Below are positions 11,205 through 21,789 of a stretch of DNA of 64,000 bases, in pieces (positions within the stretch are counted from its first letter, which is position 1; each line of letters opens with the position of its first letter). Source of the DNA: Seminavis robusta (Eukaryota; Bacillariophyta; Bacillariophyceae; Naviculales; Naviculaceae); contig CAICTM010000116.1 of the NCBI GenBank assembly GCA_903772945.1, forward strand, positions 1-64,000, written 5' to 3'. The notes under the pieces were generated by a model. The model worked only from the letters and a program-made list of their open reading frames with translations. It had not been told where the DNA came from and made no database searches. Position numbers and translations under genes: made by a program.

Positions 11205-12978
11205 CTAGTCCTCCTCAATGTTGGCGGGCTTGAATTGATCCTTCTTGGCACCGCACTCGGGACAGCTGAAATCATCGCCATAAAACTTGAACTCTCGACC
11301 TTTGGCAATGAAGAGCGTGTACCCGCAGTTGCCGCATACATACACATTGGACGGTGAAGTCGCACTACTGTCATCGTCATCGTCATCATCTTCTGCTGCT
11401 TCCTCGGGGTTTTTCAGTTTACCCTCATCATCAATCACACGTCCCTTTTTGTCATATTTTTGCGCTTGTCCGCCATACATGGCTTCACGCTCCGAGACGA
11501 ACCCGTCTTCTTGGGCATCTTCGAATATCCTCGTGGCCGTTTCCTTGTCCAATCCCAAGATTTCCCATCCCGCCGTCAGTGACTTTTGTTTCTTGCCACC
11601 GGCCAGTACTGTGGAACGGTATGCCGCCTCTCCCATGGCTTGTTGCGAGGTTTCGACCAACGTCTCGGCAACGGCCTCGTCGCGGTAAGTTCCCTTGATA
11701 ATGTCCTTGATTGGTTCCAGTTCTTGCTTGCCTTCGGGAGTTTTCAAGATGCGAGATCCGAAGAAGAGGATTTTCCCGGCGGAACTGACCTTATCGGCAC
11801 CCATTTCTCGGCAGAGGGATACCAGGGTATCGGCAGCTTTGACTTCGGATAACTTAAAGAGGGTAAAGACGTAGGAGAGGGTTCTGAGGCAGGAATTGAA
11901 TCAGAGATGCAGAACAAGAGGAGTAATAAAAGATTGTGGTTAGATGATGAAGATGTTGAAATTCCGTACAAGTCATGTGCATGATACAGAAGACAAAGGC
12001 ATTACATCAGGGGGTTCTAGAAGGCAAATGGTCGAATGCAGACCGAGGACCAAGAACCAAGGACCCAAGCAAGTATGCAAAAACAACACACACGAGTACG
12101 GACGCACAAGACCTGCAGTGATTGATAGATTCCGCCGGGTACACACACACTACTCACCCGATAGCTTGTGGACTGACAGTCTTTTTCTTGGCATAAGCCT
12201 CCAAGAATCGTTTGATCATGGCATCTCCCTTTCGTGGTCCCAGCCACATGAGTTGTCGACTATAATCGGCATGGCACATTCTCAGCTCCTCCATATCGCC
12301 ATCATGGAATACCATTTCGCTGGCAAACTGATCGAGAAGTGTATCGGCCTTCTCTGCTACTCTCCCCGAAACCTTGTTGAAACCCCAGCGAAGTCCAGCA
12401 AAACTGATAATGGCAGGAAGGATGAGTGTTGTGATTATATCCTGCAAGTCCATGGACTTAAACCGATCCTCTAGAGAGGGTGGAGCTTGTTCCAGAGATT
12501 GAATCTTTCCCAATTGTTGTTGGTAATCAACCTCAGCATAGGGATCATAGGCGTCGGCAGAGGCAGCTTCGCCCTCTTCTAGGACGGCCGATTCTGCATC
12601 CTCGGTAGCCATTGCCGCGGTACTGGATGCCAGGATAACCTTCTGTTGGTGATCACCAACTTGCAATTGAAAGTTTCGTCGTCCTGACGTGTTTGCCTGG
12701 GCCTTGGCAACCACACTCGGGTCAGCGGTTTCTTGAAGCAGATACTCAAATTCACCCATTTTGCTGTTCAGGGATTCCATGTTCAAGTTATCATTTGTGG
12801 AAGCTGCCAGTCTCCTGCTGGTAAAAACACGCCTTCGAGGGGAAAAACTCTTGCTTCTCTTGGATCCATGCAAGCTGGGGGCACAAGGACCACTGAGGCT
12901 CCAGGCAGATGTGGATTCCAAATCTGTAGCCGCCAATAGAAATGCCAGCAAGCTCGCTGTTTCGGATCGGAATTTCAT
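11205..12978 (-). CDS. Plastid-targeted membrane-anchored rubredoxin-domain protein
   Basis: Exons 12158-12978 and 11205-11883 join across a 274-bp GT-AG intron into 499 residues. The chosen start gives a hydrophobic signal peptide with STSA|W at residues 22-26, resembling the diatom ASAF motif that directs proteins through the ER into the complex plastid; Trp at +1 is an accepted alternative to Phe. A hydrophobic helix near 181-197 may anchor it in a membrane. The C-terminus has a rubredoxin-type iron site: CGNC at 457-460 and CPEC at 481-484. An acidic run precedes it. Plant and algal plastid rubredoxin-family proteins have roles in photosystem assembly and redox, but the specific role here is not shown. 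The frame is open upstream to 13221, but a start there would bury the signal peptide. Confidence 0.85.
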
Positions 12979-13758
12979 CTTGTCTAGTGATGTGAGGTAG
13001 GGAAGATATTTCGCTGCCTGGTCTATAGGTCGAATGAAGTTTCTTCTGAACAAATAACTATGAACGGATCCAATGCCAAAAGGCTCAGCTCTGTACAGTA
13101 CTCTTGCTTCACTCCTGTGTGCTTTGGTGTGGGTTCCACGTCCCCACCGTTCCTCAAATTGATCCTTTGGAGAGGGAGAGGTCGGAGGGAGACACTTTGC
13201 GGCCCCAAATTCAACTTCCACTCAATTTTCGTGTCAAAAGGCGGAGGACTGACGTACGCGTTTTGAAATAATGTCTAACCCTAACCAATTGAAGTCTAGT
13301 CTTGCAACAAATACAAAGTAAAAAGTGATTACTAGACTAGCTAGCTAGCTAGCAGCTAGGCTAGGAGAAGATACCGTTGGTCAGGGCAGGTTACTACACT
13401 GTAGCAATTTTATTAAATAATTTTAAGGTACCCACGCGACCATCTGTTCCCCTTTGCCTGGACTGAGGGCACTGGTACTGTTGAAATGCTAAGCCTTCCC
13501 GTGGTGCTGCTAGCCCCAGCATTACATGTAGCTACCACTCCAGATGATGCAGGAGCCCGCCAGGCATCCAAGCAGGTTTGAAATGCTCGTCGAAGCCTTT
13601 TCTCTGACAATTCCTTGGTGAGAAGGAAGGCGTCAAACCAGCAATGGCTTTTGGTCAGTCATTGGGATGAACTACAAGCTTGTAACCGACAAGAAGTTAT
13701 TGCTGATTTGGAGCCCACTCGGTCTCATAACTATCCAGCGCCAGTTTTAACATTGAGG
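12979..13758. other. Intergenic region between two minus-strand genes
   Basis: Contains the probable promoter of the rubredoxin-domain gene on its left side and the 3' end of the kinesin-like gene on its right. A TAGCTAGCTAGCTAGC-type run sits near 13336-13355. No supported coding sequence. Confidence 0.5.
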
Positions 13759-16700
13759 TCATGGCTGCCAATTCGGACTCTCATGCCCCACCATGAAAGC
13801 CCGCTCAAGAAGTTTCACTTTGCTTTTCAATGCAGCGATCAGAAGCTCCTTGTCGTCTTCGTCTGAGAGATAGTATTCCGGATACCGATTCATGTTGGCC
13901 ACTGTGCCTGACAAGAAGTCATTCGGTATTGGCATGACGGGCAGTCGTCTCGCTGTGGTGGCGGAAGCACCTGAGTCAGCTACTTCCCTACTTTGGCTAT
14001 TCCGGTTGCGCGGTGGACTCGACATCATGTCGTTTCTATTCACAGGCCTGCCGGTAGGCAATGGGCCTGCAAACCCATCCATCCGAGCCATCGGATGACG
14101 AAGAGATTCTGCTCCAAGTGAGCCATCGGGCTCCGCATCATTTACGTTGCTCCTTTGTCGCGCCAGGTGGGGAGTTTTTGGATCGGTTGGTGGAACATCG
14201 ATGGATCCAATGAACTCACGTTCCGTGCGGGTATGCAGGGGCGTGCTGTAACGATCAATCTCTTCGCGGCGCCTTCTTTCGGTGGTGGTGGTGGTGGTGC
14301 GACGAGCCATGTTCTTCTCAGTCTTCAATCGTTCGATTTCAGCTCTGGCTGACACCAAGGCCTGTGAAGTATTTGAGGACTCGGCCATGACTTCACGTAG
14401 CCTTTCTTGCAGCCTGTCGCGCTCTCCTTTCAAAGAATCTCGTTCTCGTCGTAGACTGCCGCCGCCCCGGCCTTGCTTGCGGAGCAAGGCGTCGTTCTCT
14501 AGTCGGAGCGCAGACAGGGCTTCCTGTTCCTTCGTGCGCATATTTAGTACCTCGCTGTGGTCATGATGTACGCCCCTCAGGAGCTCTCTTAGCTTGTCTC
14601 TTTCATTCTTTAAGGAGTCTCGTTCGTGCTTCAATCGGAAATGAGCACTTTCGCCTCTCTTGCTCATTTCTTCGAGGCTTTCCACAGAGCTCTGAACATT
14701 CGCCAGGTCGCGGACGGCTTCGTCGCGCTCTACTTTGAGTTTTTCCACAGCTGCCTGCAACTTTTCGTTGGTTTTCACAAGCGTGCGATTCTCGACCACT
14801 GTCTTGTCCAACATCGCAGCCGCTTCGTCGCGATACTTCGATGCCCGCTGGACACGATGCTTCATCTCGATTTTCTCGTCTTCCTGGGCTCTTTCTTTTC
14901 GGTAGAGGTCGTCTCGCAGATTCTCTTGTTCTTCAAGTGCCAGTTGCAAGCTCGCCGACAACTCCTCGACGTCGGCTACTCGTTGGACCAGATCGTCTCT
15001 GGTGCGGTCATGTTCTGTGGTGGCGTCATCGTACTTTCTTCGTGTTGCTTCAAGCTGTTTGATGGCTTCGTCACGTTCGCTGCTGCGAGCTTTCACGGCA
15101 TTTTTGAGTTGAGAGATCTCGTGACGAAAAGTTGCTCGTTCCGATTGCATACTTTTCGACACGATTTGATCCTGTTGCAGGTGCATCTCCAGGTCTCGTC
15201 TTGCCTCCGCAAGTTCCCCTTGGCAACGCTTCAGCTCCTCGTCCGCCTTTCCAAGCTGATTTGATACTTCTGATTCCCGACTGTTCAGCTTTGAACACAA
15301 TGCCTTGTTCTCCTTCTTCAGTCCGGAGACGACTTTCTTCCACTCATTTTTCTCGTTCTGGTGAGTTTCGTTGACCCCCAGGAGCTCATCTTGGAGGAGC
15401 TTCGTGGAATTCTCGCTGTCGGCTTGCTGCTGCGCAAGTTGCTGCAACTCCTCCTCTAGACTCTTTAGTTTGAATTCCAGCTCTTTCGCAGTGATATCTC
15501 TGTCGTTGAGAGTTGACTTGCAGGCAAATAGCTCGTTCCTGACATTGAACAACTCTTCTGCAACCTGCTCTTTCGCCTGCGCAACTCTTTGTAGTTCTTC
15601 TTGCGCTCCCTGGGAAGTTGACCTGTTTGCAATGAGCTTCTTCTCCAATTCCGACACTGCACGTTCAAGAGTATCCTGGGCTGCGATGGCTTCCTCTGCG
15701 ATCTTCTCGACATCAGATCGGTCAGCCTGCGCCTTGTCAACAACATCCTTCAGAGCAATGATTTCCGAATCCTTCTCCTTTAACAGGTCGCCAATCTGCA
15801 GCGACAGTTTGGAGTATTCCTCCTGGCTTTTGCGTGCCATATCCATGGCATGATCTCGCTGTGCAATCAAGTCATTAAGCGTGGATTGCTGTGCCAGTTG
15901 GATGTCCTTGAGTTGTCGGATGGACGAAGCACTTGCTTGCCAGATGCCATGATTCGCACTTTTCATAGCATCTACGGAGCTCTCCAGAGTTGCCATTTCA
16001 CGGAAAAAACCAGTGGACGTTCGACCACTCGTTGGGTCTTGGTACATGCCAACAGGTTCTGGTGGCAAGCTGGAATCTTGGTGGCTCGTGGTGCCAGGCG
16101 ACGAGTCATGAATTGGAGAACTCTCTCTCGTTGATTCCAGCAACCTACTCGGCGTCCTTTGACCGTTGAATGCTCCATATGAGTCTCCATCAAGGGGACT
16201 TCCTGGCGAGTTGTCGTTGTCAAGATGCTGATTGTCCTGTCTGGCCGGACTTTCTTGTTGCGGTGGATCTTGTGGGATGTGCCGCAATTTTTCCTTGGCC
16301 AGCTGCACAACTATGTCGCCATTGGATGGAGCAGGAGGTCGGTAATGCAGATAGCTGGGGTCAGACTCGAAAGACCTTGCTACTTCCATTTTGGGAAGCT
16401 CCTGCTTTTGGATGGACTCAAAACTGCTCTCAGAACGTTGATCGCGATCATCATCATTGACCACTGGAGACACCGGTGGCATGATGTACTCAGCCAGCGA
16501 AGTCGACTGCTTCCGTCGCTCTTCCTCCAGTGGATCCATGTTGTCTTGCTCGATTTCTTTCTGTGTGGCTGGCTCAGCACTAGCGCCGTTCGACTTGGCC
16601 TTTTCGGATGCCTCTTCCTTGTGGATAGTTCCAGGATCAACTTCCATATAGCCCGTTTTTGGTGATTGTCCCAAGTGAGGGCCGTTCCACCAGACACCCT

Positions 16701-19035
16701 CGCTGCTTTCTGCAGCGCTGCCTGTTGGACTATCTTTGGCAAGCTGTTGTGACCTGTAGAACCTGGCGAGCCGTTGACGAGGATCTGAGACGACGCTTTC
16801 CAAGATGGATTCTTTCCCCGCAAACTGCTCCATCAATGCTTGGGGTTGTGGGGGTGTTGTTGGCATCGTCGGGGAAGATGTCGATAACGACGTGTCCGTT
16901 TGAGGCGATGGTTGCATCGAGCCTGGCAACTTTATCGGCCTTTTCTCAAACGGGCTTTTTGGCAGTCCTGTTCTGACGAGAAGCCGTTCGACGTACCGCA
17001 AGGTACTGAGCGTTCCATCATATGCATCGCTGAGAGGCGACAAACTTGCGAGCACCACAACACGACAGTCGGGGTGATCGAGAGATCGTTGCAACACTTT
17101 GGTGAGGGTGCTATTCCGATATGGGATGACGGTATCAGTCCCTGCTTCTTTCATAACTGCCCCCTTGAGCACACCACCCAAGCTGGACACGGATGTTCTC
17201 AAAAAGGCAGACTGGCGGGTTGTCGCGGTTCCTCGTCGCATGTCAGCAGCAGTGCTGCTGTTTCGCCCAGGGGACATGCGGTCATCTGATTTGGACAATT
17301 CAATCGGCACTTGCGGCATCGATGACAAGGCAGTGGTGGTATTGGCGCTAGCAAGATCAACAAATGTCAAGATGGCACATTTCGTTTGTCGATTGAGATC
17401 ATGCTGGACCGCACTCTGCCATAGCTTGAGAGAAGCTACAATATGCCCGCCCTGATAACATGTGGGCGTCCTTTTTCGGTTGTTGTTGTTGTTGACCTGA
17501 CCTTTTTTGGCCGCCGCCACTAATATGGGCTCCAAACAATCTCTCAGACTTTCCAAGGAATCAACTGGAAACTCTGTCAATCCTTCTACGACTGCACCTT
17601 TTCCATCCCTGGGTTGTCGTATTTGCACCGAGTTGGGCGTTCGCTGTCTCGTAGTGACATTGTTTTTGTTTGCTGTTGCTGTTGTTGCTGTTGTTTTCGG
17701 GGACACCAGCAGTAAATCGTGTATTTGGTCTTCTTGGACAATTTCGTATACGGAGAGCGCGCATACCGCATACTGTGGCATATTTTGGAGTAGATAGTCG
17801 AACGTGACGCCCAGCACTCCGTACTCTTCCAAGCGTTCTCGCTTGCTATTCATAGAAGAAGATTTTGTTTTTGTGTTTGTGTTTGATTGTGTTGCTGCTG
17901 CTGCTGACTGCTTGGTAGTGTTGCCGTTTGTTTTCAGAGTCTTGGCTCTTCCAAAGATGACGCTGGTCTTGTCACTGCTGGATCCAGTGGCAATGACAAT
18001 TCTGCTGGTCGACGGCGTCATTGGGTTGTTGTGTTCGTTGCTCTTTGTGGCACTTTTTGGTTGTGGTTGTTTTTGTTGTTGTTGTGTCTTTGAGTTGTTG
18101 TTGTTGTTGTTGTTGTTATTTTTGGAGAACAGTAGTATATCATTGGCCATGGCTTGTGCCATGTGATGAAAGGATCTAACCTGTTGATCTGGCCAAATGA
18201 CATGTTGGAATTTGTATGTTCTCGCCCAATCTTCCGACTCAATGTTGGCCACCTGTGCCACAAGACGAGCAGTTTCCATTGTGATTTCTGAAGGAATGAA
18301 TTTTCCAAAAGCCGAGGGATTAACGACAATGAGATCCCGTGCTCCGACGGCAGCATTCAAGGTCGCCGATGTGGGTGATAGCGTGTTGTTGTTGTTGTTG
18401 TTGCTTGAATTGTTGTCATGTGACAGTACGTGGTTATCATCATTGTGCACGAGAGGAAATAGGCAGAGCTGTGGAGATTTGGTAGTACATGTAGGATCTG
18501 GAGAGCATTTGTTTGATTGGTACGATACATGAACAACCACGGACACTTTTCGACACGGTTGCAGTGACAAGTCTCCTTCCCTGAACGAGTCTGGTGGTTG
18601 CCAAGAAACAAAGTCTCTGCCATTGTTGTTGTTTGATTGTGATTGTGTTTGTGAGCGTGTGTGCGGTTGAAGCAATGGAGAAAAGGGGGAGAGCAGGTTG
18701 CTGGTAATGATGGAAGTGGGTGTTTGTGTTTGTGTTTGTTTGGCCGGAGTTTGGATGATTTTTTCTTGAGACGAGAGCTTGCTTCCCAGTACATGGAGAT
18801 CCAAATGACTTTCCGAAGACAACAAGGAAGTAGACAGCCCTCCCAAAATTGTGTCGCCAGAGTCTTCCCCCACCACATCCATCAAATACGAATTCTCCAT
18901 GTTGTCATTGCTGTAATCCATCAAAATACTACCAGCATCCGTGTTGCTCTCCTCTTGCCTTCGTTTGCTACGACCTACATGTACTCTGGCCAGAGGACCT
19001 CCATATGCATACATGTACGATCGGGATTCCGACAT
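13759..19035 (-). CDS. Divergent kinesin-like coiled-coil protein, probable inactive motor
   Basis: Single exon of 1,758 residues. I start it at ATG 19035; the frame extends upstream to 19179 without a likely start. A kinesin-type motor core spans about 163-690: a first strand (KVSVVVHVSYQ), a P-loop position reading IATGSSSDKTSVIFG at 347-362, a switch II-like FVDLAS at 558, and IPYRNSTLTKVLQRSL at 637-652, the most kinesin-like segment. The P-loop lacks the conserved Gly before Lys-Thr (D instead), the switch I SSRSH motif is not recognisable, and switch II lacks the Gly-Ser-Glu that normally follows. Asn/Gln inserts interrupt the core. A long heptad-rich coiled coil follows (about 1,080-1,600), then a disordered tail. 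I infer microtubule or dimer scaffolding without normal ATPase activity. Confidence 0.75.
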   Translation of the reverse strand: MSESRSYMYAYGGPLARVHVGRSKRRQEESNTDAGSILMDYSNDNMENSYLMDVVGEDSGDTILGGLSTSLLSSESHLDLHVLGSKLSSQEKIIQTPAKQTQTQTPTSIITSNLLSPFSPLLQPHTRSQTQSQSNNNNGRDFVSWQPPDSFREGDLSLQPCRKVSVVVHVSYQSNKCSPDPTCTTKSPQLCLFPLVHNDDNHVLSHDNNSSNNNNNNTLSPTSATLNAAVGARDLIVVNPSAFGKFIPSEITMETARLVAQVANIESEDWARTYKFQHVIWPDQQVRSFHHMAQAMANDILLFSKNNNNNNNNNSKTQQQQKQPQPKSATKSNEHNNPMTPSTSRIVIATGSSSDKTSVIFGRAKTLKTNGNTTKQSAAAATQSNTNTKTKSSSMNSKRERLEEYGVLGVTFDYLLQNMPQYAVCALSVYEIVQEDQIHDLLLVSPKTTATTATANKNNVTTRQRTPNSVQIRQPRDGKGAVVEGLTEFPVDSLESLRDCLEPILVAAAKKGQVNNNNNRKRTPTCYQGGHIVASLKLWQSAVQHDLNRQTKCAILTFVDLASANTTTALSSMPQVPIELSKSDDRMSPGRNSSTAADMRRGTATTRQSAFLRTSVSSLGGVLKGAVMKEAGTDTVIPYRNSTLTKVLQRSLDHPDCRVVVLASLSPLSDAYDGTLSTLRYVERLLVRTGLPKSPFEKRPIKLPGSMQPSPQTDTSLSTSSPTMPTTPPQPQALMEQFAGKESILESVVSDPRQRLARFYRSQQLAKDSPTGSAAESSEGVWWNGPHLGQSPKTGYMEVDPGTIHKEEASEKAKSNGASAEPATQKEIEQDNMDPLEEERRKQSTSLAEYIMPPVSPVVNDDDRDQRSESSFESIQKQELPKMEVARSFESDPSYLHYRPPAPSNGDIVVQLAKEKLRHIPQDPPQQESPARQDNQHLDNDNSPGSPLDGDSYGAFNGQRTPSRLLESTRESSPIHDSSPGTTSHQDSSLPPEPVGMYQDPTSGRTSTGFFREMATLESSVDAMKSANHGIWQASASSIRQLKDIQLAQQSTLNDLIAQRDHAMDMARKSQEEYSKLSLQIGDLLKEKDSEIIALKDVVDKAQADRSDVEKIAEEAIAAQDTLERAVSELEKKLIANRSTSQGAQEELQRVAQAKEQVAEELFNVRNELFACKSTLNDRDITAKELEFKLKSLEEELQQLAQQQADSENSTKLLQDELLGVNETHQNEKNEWKKVVSGLKKENKALCSKLNSRESEVSNQLGKADEELKRCQGELAEARRDLEMHLQQDQIVSKSMQSERATFRHEISQLKNAVKARSSERDEAIKQLEATRRKYDDATTEHDRTRDDLVQRVADVEELSASLQLALEEQENLRDDLYRKERAQEDEKIEMKHRVQRASKYRDEAAAMLDKTVVENRTLVKTNEKLQAAVEKLKVERDEAVRDLANVQSSVESLEEMSKRGESAHFRLKHERDSLKNERDKLRELLRGVHHDHSEVLNMRTKEQEALSALRLENDALLRKQGRGGGSLRRERDSLKGERDRLQERLREVMAESSNTSQALVSARAEIERLKTEKNMARRTTTTTTERRRREEIDRYSTPLHTRTEREFIGSIDVPPTDPKTPHLARQRSNVNDAEPDGSLGAESLRHPMARMDGFAGPLPTGRPVNRNDMMSSPPRNRNSQSREVADSGASATTARRLPVMPIPNDFLSGTVANMNRYPEYYLSDEDDKELLIAALKSKVKLLERAFMVGHESPNWQP

Positions 19036-19618
19036 TGTCAAGTCAGTCGATCGATCGATACAGTACAGTACAGTACTGTACTCACAAAAGATGTTCCTTC
19101 TCCTCTCCTTTGCTGCCTGCTCTGGTGCGGTCTGGTGCATGCATGCTGGCTGCCTCATGATTGTGATTCGAAAGTTCAAACCGTTGAGTCACAGCGAGTG
19201 ACGAGTGACTCAGTCGAGTGGCGCGGGACACCTTTTGTACAAGTCGCGAGGGCTGTCGACTGTCGACCCGCCCAACAACCGTCGAGAGCAAGGGTAAATT
19301 TAAAGGAAGATGAGGGATTTCCTTTCAAGACCAAACAGCATGGGAATGACTGACACTGACTTTTATCCAGCGTTTGGCACTTCCTACCGTACCTCATCAA
19401 GCAGGCTTCAACAAGCAAAGGAGCAAGGAATCGAAACGAACAGGTGGCAAACAACTATAATAACTGTTGTTGTACAGGTTCCTTCTTGTCAATTCTTGTC
19501 ATTATCCATCGTTCAATACCTCTCAATCAACAAATAACTACACCAGATCCTTCCACAGGAGAAGAATTTCCAGTACATACCAAACTCTCTCATACTATAA
19601 CATACATAGGCGTTCACC
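19036..19618. promoter_or_regulatory. Divergent intergenic region with dispersed repeat copy
   Basis: Holds both promoters for the kinesin-like and RING genes. Next to the kinesin-like start is a CGATCGATCGAT run followed by a GTAC palindrome (ACAGTACAGTACTGTACT, about 19064-19081). At 19169-19260 is a copy of a dispersed repeat also seen at 21389-21469. Confidence 0.5.
19169..19260. repeat. Dispersed repeat, copy 1
   Basis: Begins CGAAAGTTCAAACCGTTG, continues with CGAGTGACGAGTGACTCAGT and ends GCGAGGGCTGTCGAC. The same order of blocks, with small differences, occurs at 21389-21469; the CGAGTGACGAG block recurs at 26097-26139. Confidence 0.7.
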
Positions 19619-20665
19619 ATGGCCACCGCAATCAGCAGCCTCTTTACCTTTGGAGCGAGACATGAGCGACTTCCGACGGACGAAGCCTCCGTGTCTCGTG
19701 TGAGCCATGACGAAGAGACCAACAACAACAACAACAACAACAACAATAGCAGCAGCGTGGTTGTTGAGACTGTTGCCAGCGACGAGGACGAAGAAATGGG
19801 CACTGCTGCAACCGATGAAGATGACTCGGGTGTCATGGACAACCACAACAACCAAGAGGACGACGACCAGGACGACGCGGCACAACTGACTGCTACCATT
19901 CCTCGTTTATCAACCCGAGGTGGAACTGTCACGCTAACCGAATTGGAAGAAGAACGTGAATTGGCACGACGACGCACCAGTGCTTGCATCTTGTTGGCAG
20001 TCTTTGTCCTCTTTCGATTGTGGGTCGAAGCGCTCCAGTCGGGCGATGTCTTTGTCATGATGCTCTGTCTCTTTGGGACATCCTGGACCGCTCGCTTGAT
20101 TCGACACAACCGAGAACGCGAAGAAGCCCTCGATGAACGCATCCGCTCCTACCTGGAAAACGCCGATCCCAATACAACTGAAATTGACAGAAACGACCTA
20201 CGATTCTTGTCCTTCCAAGCACAGCTTGCACTCGCCATGATGGAATCCCAGCGACAAATGCAAATGGGAGGACATGGACATCCCGATGGACCCAACAACA
20301 ATGCAAGTAGTGGCGTCAGTGATGATGCCAAGTCCAAATGGGAACACTTTGCCTTTAAAGAAGGCATGGAAGGTGGAATGGCCGTTCCCCTCAAGGGAGC
20401 AGGCGATTATGGGAGTGTAGCGCAGGAAGAACATGCCAAGGGATTGGAAGAAGATGGTCCCCACTGCTCCATTTGCCTAGGGGAATATGAACACGGAGAA
20501 AAATTGGTTCGACTTCCCTGTGCACACATATACCACGACGATTGTGTTTCTTCGTGGACCACGGGTCACACTCGTTGTCCTCTCTGCAACTTTGATCTCG
20601 AATCCGTGGCAGGTACCGAGTCTTCGTCTTCTTCTGCTTCTCCTCCGGAAGACTCCATGGTGTAA
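19619..20665 (+). CDS. RING-H2 membrane protein, probable E3 ubiquitin ligase
   Basis: Single exon of 348 residues in a strong context (caccATGg). A complete C3H2C3 RING lies at 283-323: CSIC, then LPCAHIYHDDC and CPLC, with all eight zinc ligands and the usual Trp before the last pair. Such RING-H2 domains bind E2 enzymes and catalyse ubiquitin transfer. Residues 121-160 form two hydrophobic segments (ACILLAVFVLFRLW and DVFVMMLCLFGTSW) separated by a short polar loop, suggesting a membrane hairpin with the RING on the C-terminal side. The N-terminus is acidic with an Asn run. The target and membrane are unknown; the arrangement is common among plant and algal organelle or endomembrane ligases. 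Confidence 0.85.
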   Translation: MATAISSLFTFGARHERLPTDEASVSRVSHDEETNNNNNNNNNSSSVVVETVASDEDEEMGTAATDEDDSGVMDNHNNQEDDDQDDAAQLTATIPRLSTRGGTVTLTELEEERELARRRTSACILLAVFVLFRLWVEALQSGDVFVMMLCLFGTSWTARLIRHNREREEALDERIRSYLENADPNTTEIDRNDLRFLSFQAQLALAMMESQRQMQMGGHGHPDGPNNNASSGVSDDAKSKWEHFAFKEGMEGGMAVPLKGAGDYGSVAQEEHAKGLEEDGPHCSICLGEYEHGEKLVRLPCAHIYHDDCVSSWTTGHTRCPLCNFDLESVAGTESSSSSASPPEDSMV

Positions 20666-21388
20666 TTTTTGATTTGGGTCAAATGATTGCATCTCTTTTA
20701 CCTATTACACACAACTTGTTTCCCTACTTGATTTATTCCCAAACACACACTCAAAAAAATCATCCTTCCAGTTTCCCGCTTCCACAAGAGAAAAACGGAG
20801 ATTTTAAACTATTTTAAATGTTAAAAATAATACTACAACGCCACAGAAGGTCTGCAGTTGGTTTCTCTACATGAGTTGGTCTGCCGAAGCTACCAGAAAT
20901 TTGCCGGGCATGGAGGACGTACGGTAGCTGAATCGAATCCGTCCTTTACAAGGTTGATGGAAGGTCTGTCACCAGAGCTTGATAGTAGGGTTGCTCATTG
21001 ATGCGTTTGGAATGACAAATCATGATACCCGCAGCAAAAGCTGGTTGGTTCCCAGTCATACTTCAATACAAGAGAGGGGGTGGGTGGGTGCAAGTCCAGC
21101 CAGCGATCAGAGCAAACTCGGAAGCTGCCACTGAACCTGTCACCCAAGTGCACGGTGAAATCAGGCACTTGTCTAGCTAGAGTAAGTATACCAAGAATGG
21201 TACAAAAGCACGACCAACGCTCACTTCCCTTAGTTGGCTCAAGGCACTTGTTTTACTTCCATCTGTTAGAGTCAATGTTGCCCTACGGTACCGGTAGTAC
21301 CTGGTACCGGTACCTCATGGCATGCCACAGGGCATGTCCATAGCAATGGGGGGGGGGATGGCTGAGCTTCCCCGCTTCCTGACCTCTT

Positions 21389-21469
21389 CGAAAGTTTCAA
21401 ACCGTTGCATGAGTGACAGTGAGTGATGAGTCGAGCGGCGGGGGACCACAAGCCGCGAGGGCTGTCGAC
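21389..21469. repeat. Dispersed repeat, copy 2
   Basis: Matches 19169-19260 in block order: CGAAAGTTTCAAACCGTTG, GAGTGATGAGTCGAG, GCGAGGGCTGTCGAC. It is about ten bases shorter. Confidence 0.7.
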
Positions 21470-21714
21470 CTACGTATCGCGGGTGCTTATTTGTAGATAC
21501 TCTAGCTATCTGTGTGTTAACGGCCGGTGGAAAGCTGGGTCCGGACCTGTAGCGTGGAACTCCATTCATTCTTCTCCGTGGAAACTATAATCATAGTTCA
21601 TACGATTTCAGCAATCATAGTTCGGCTCTCACATCATAGCACCAGTGGAGACATTCACGGAGCTGCATGCAATAGCATTACAAACCTTCCTCTCACCAGC
21701 CAGCGAGCCCGCAG

Positions 21715-21743
21715 CCAACCAACCAACCAACCAACCAACCAAC
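21715..21743. repeat. (AACC)n microsatellite
   Basis: About seven tandem AACC units, 47 bases before the ATG at 21790, so probably in the 5' untranslated leader. Confidence 0.9.
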
Positions 21744-21789
21744 TAAAAACGCAACCCTTTCTTGAAGACAGCAGCTATATTCATTCAAG

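Larger units (their letters stand above)
20666..21789. other. Intergenic region with repeat copy and microsatellite
   Basis: No supported gene. Contents: GTACCGGTAGTACCTGGTAC palindromic words near 21287-21315, a run of nine G near 21346, a dispersed repeat copy at 21389-21469, and an (AACC)n run at 21715-21743 in the probable 5' UTR of the next gene. Confidence 0.6.

Noticed and set aside
11205-13221. Two separate minus-strand genes
   Set aside because: The halves join at GT-AG sites in phase; the first has the plastid leader and the second the rubredoxin site.
14626-15853. Long plus-strand Ser/Cys/Leu-rich frames
   Set aside because: Antisense of the kinesin-like coiled coil, whose codon bias keeps the opposite strand open.
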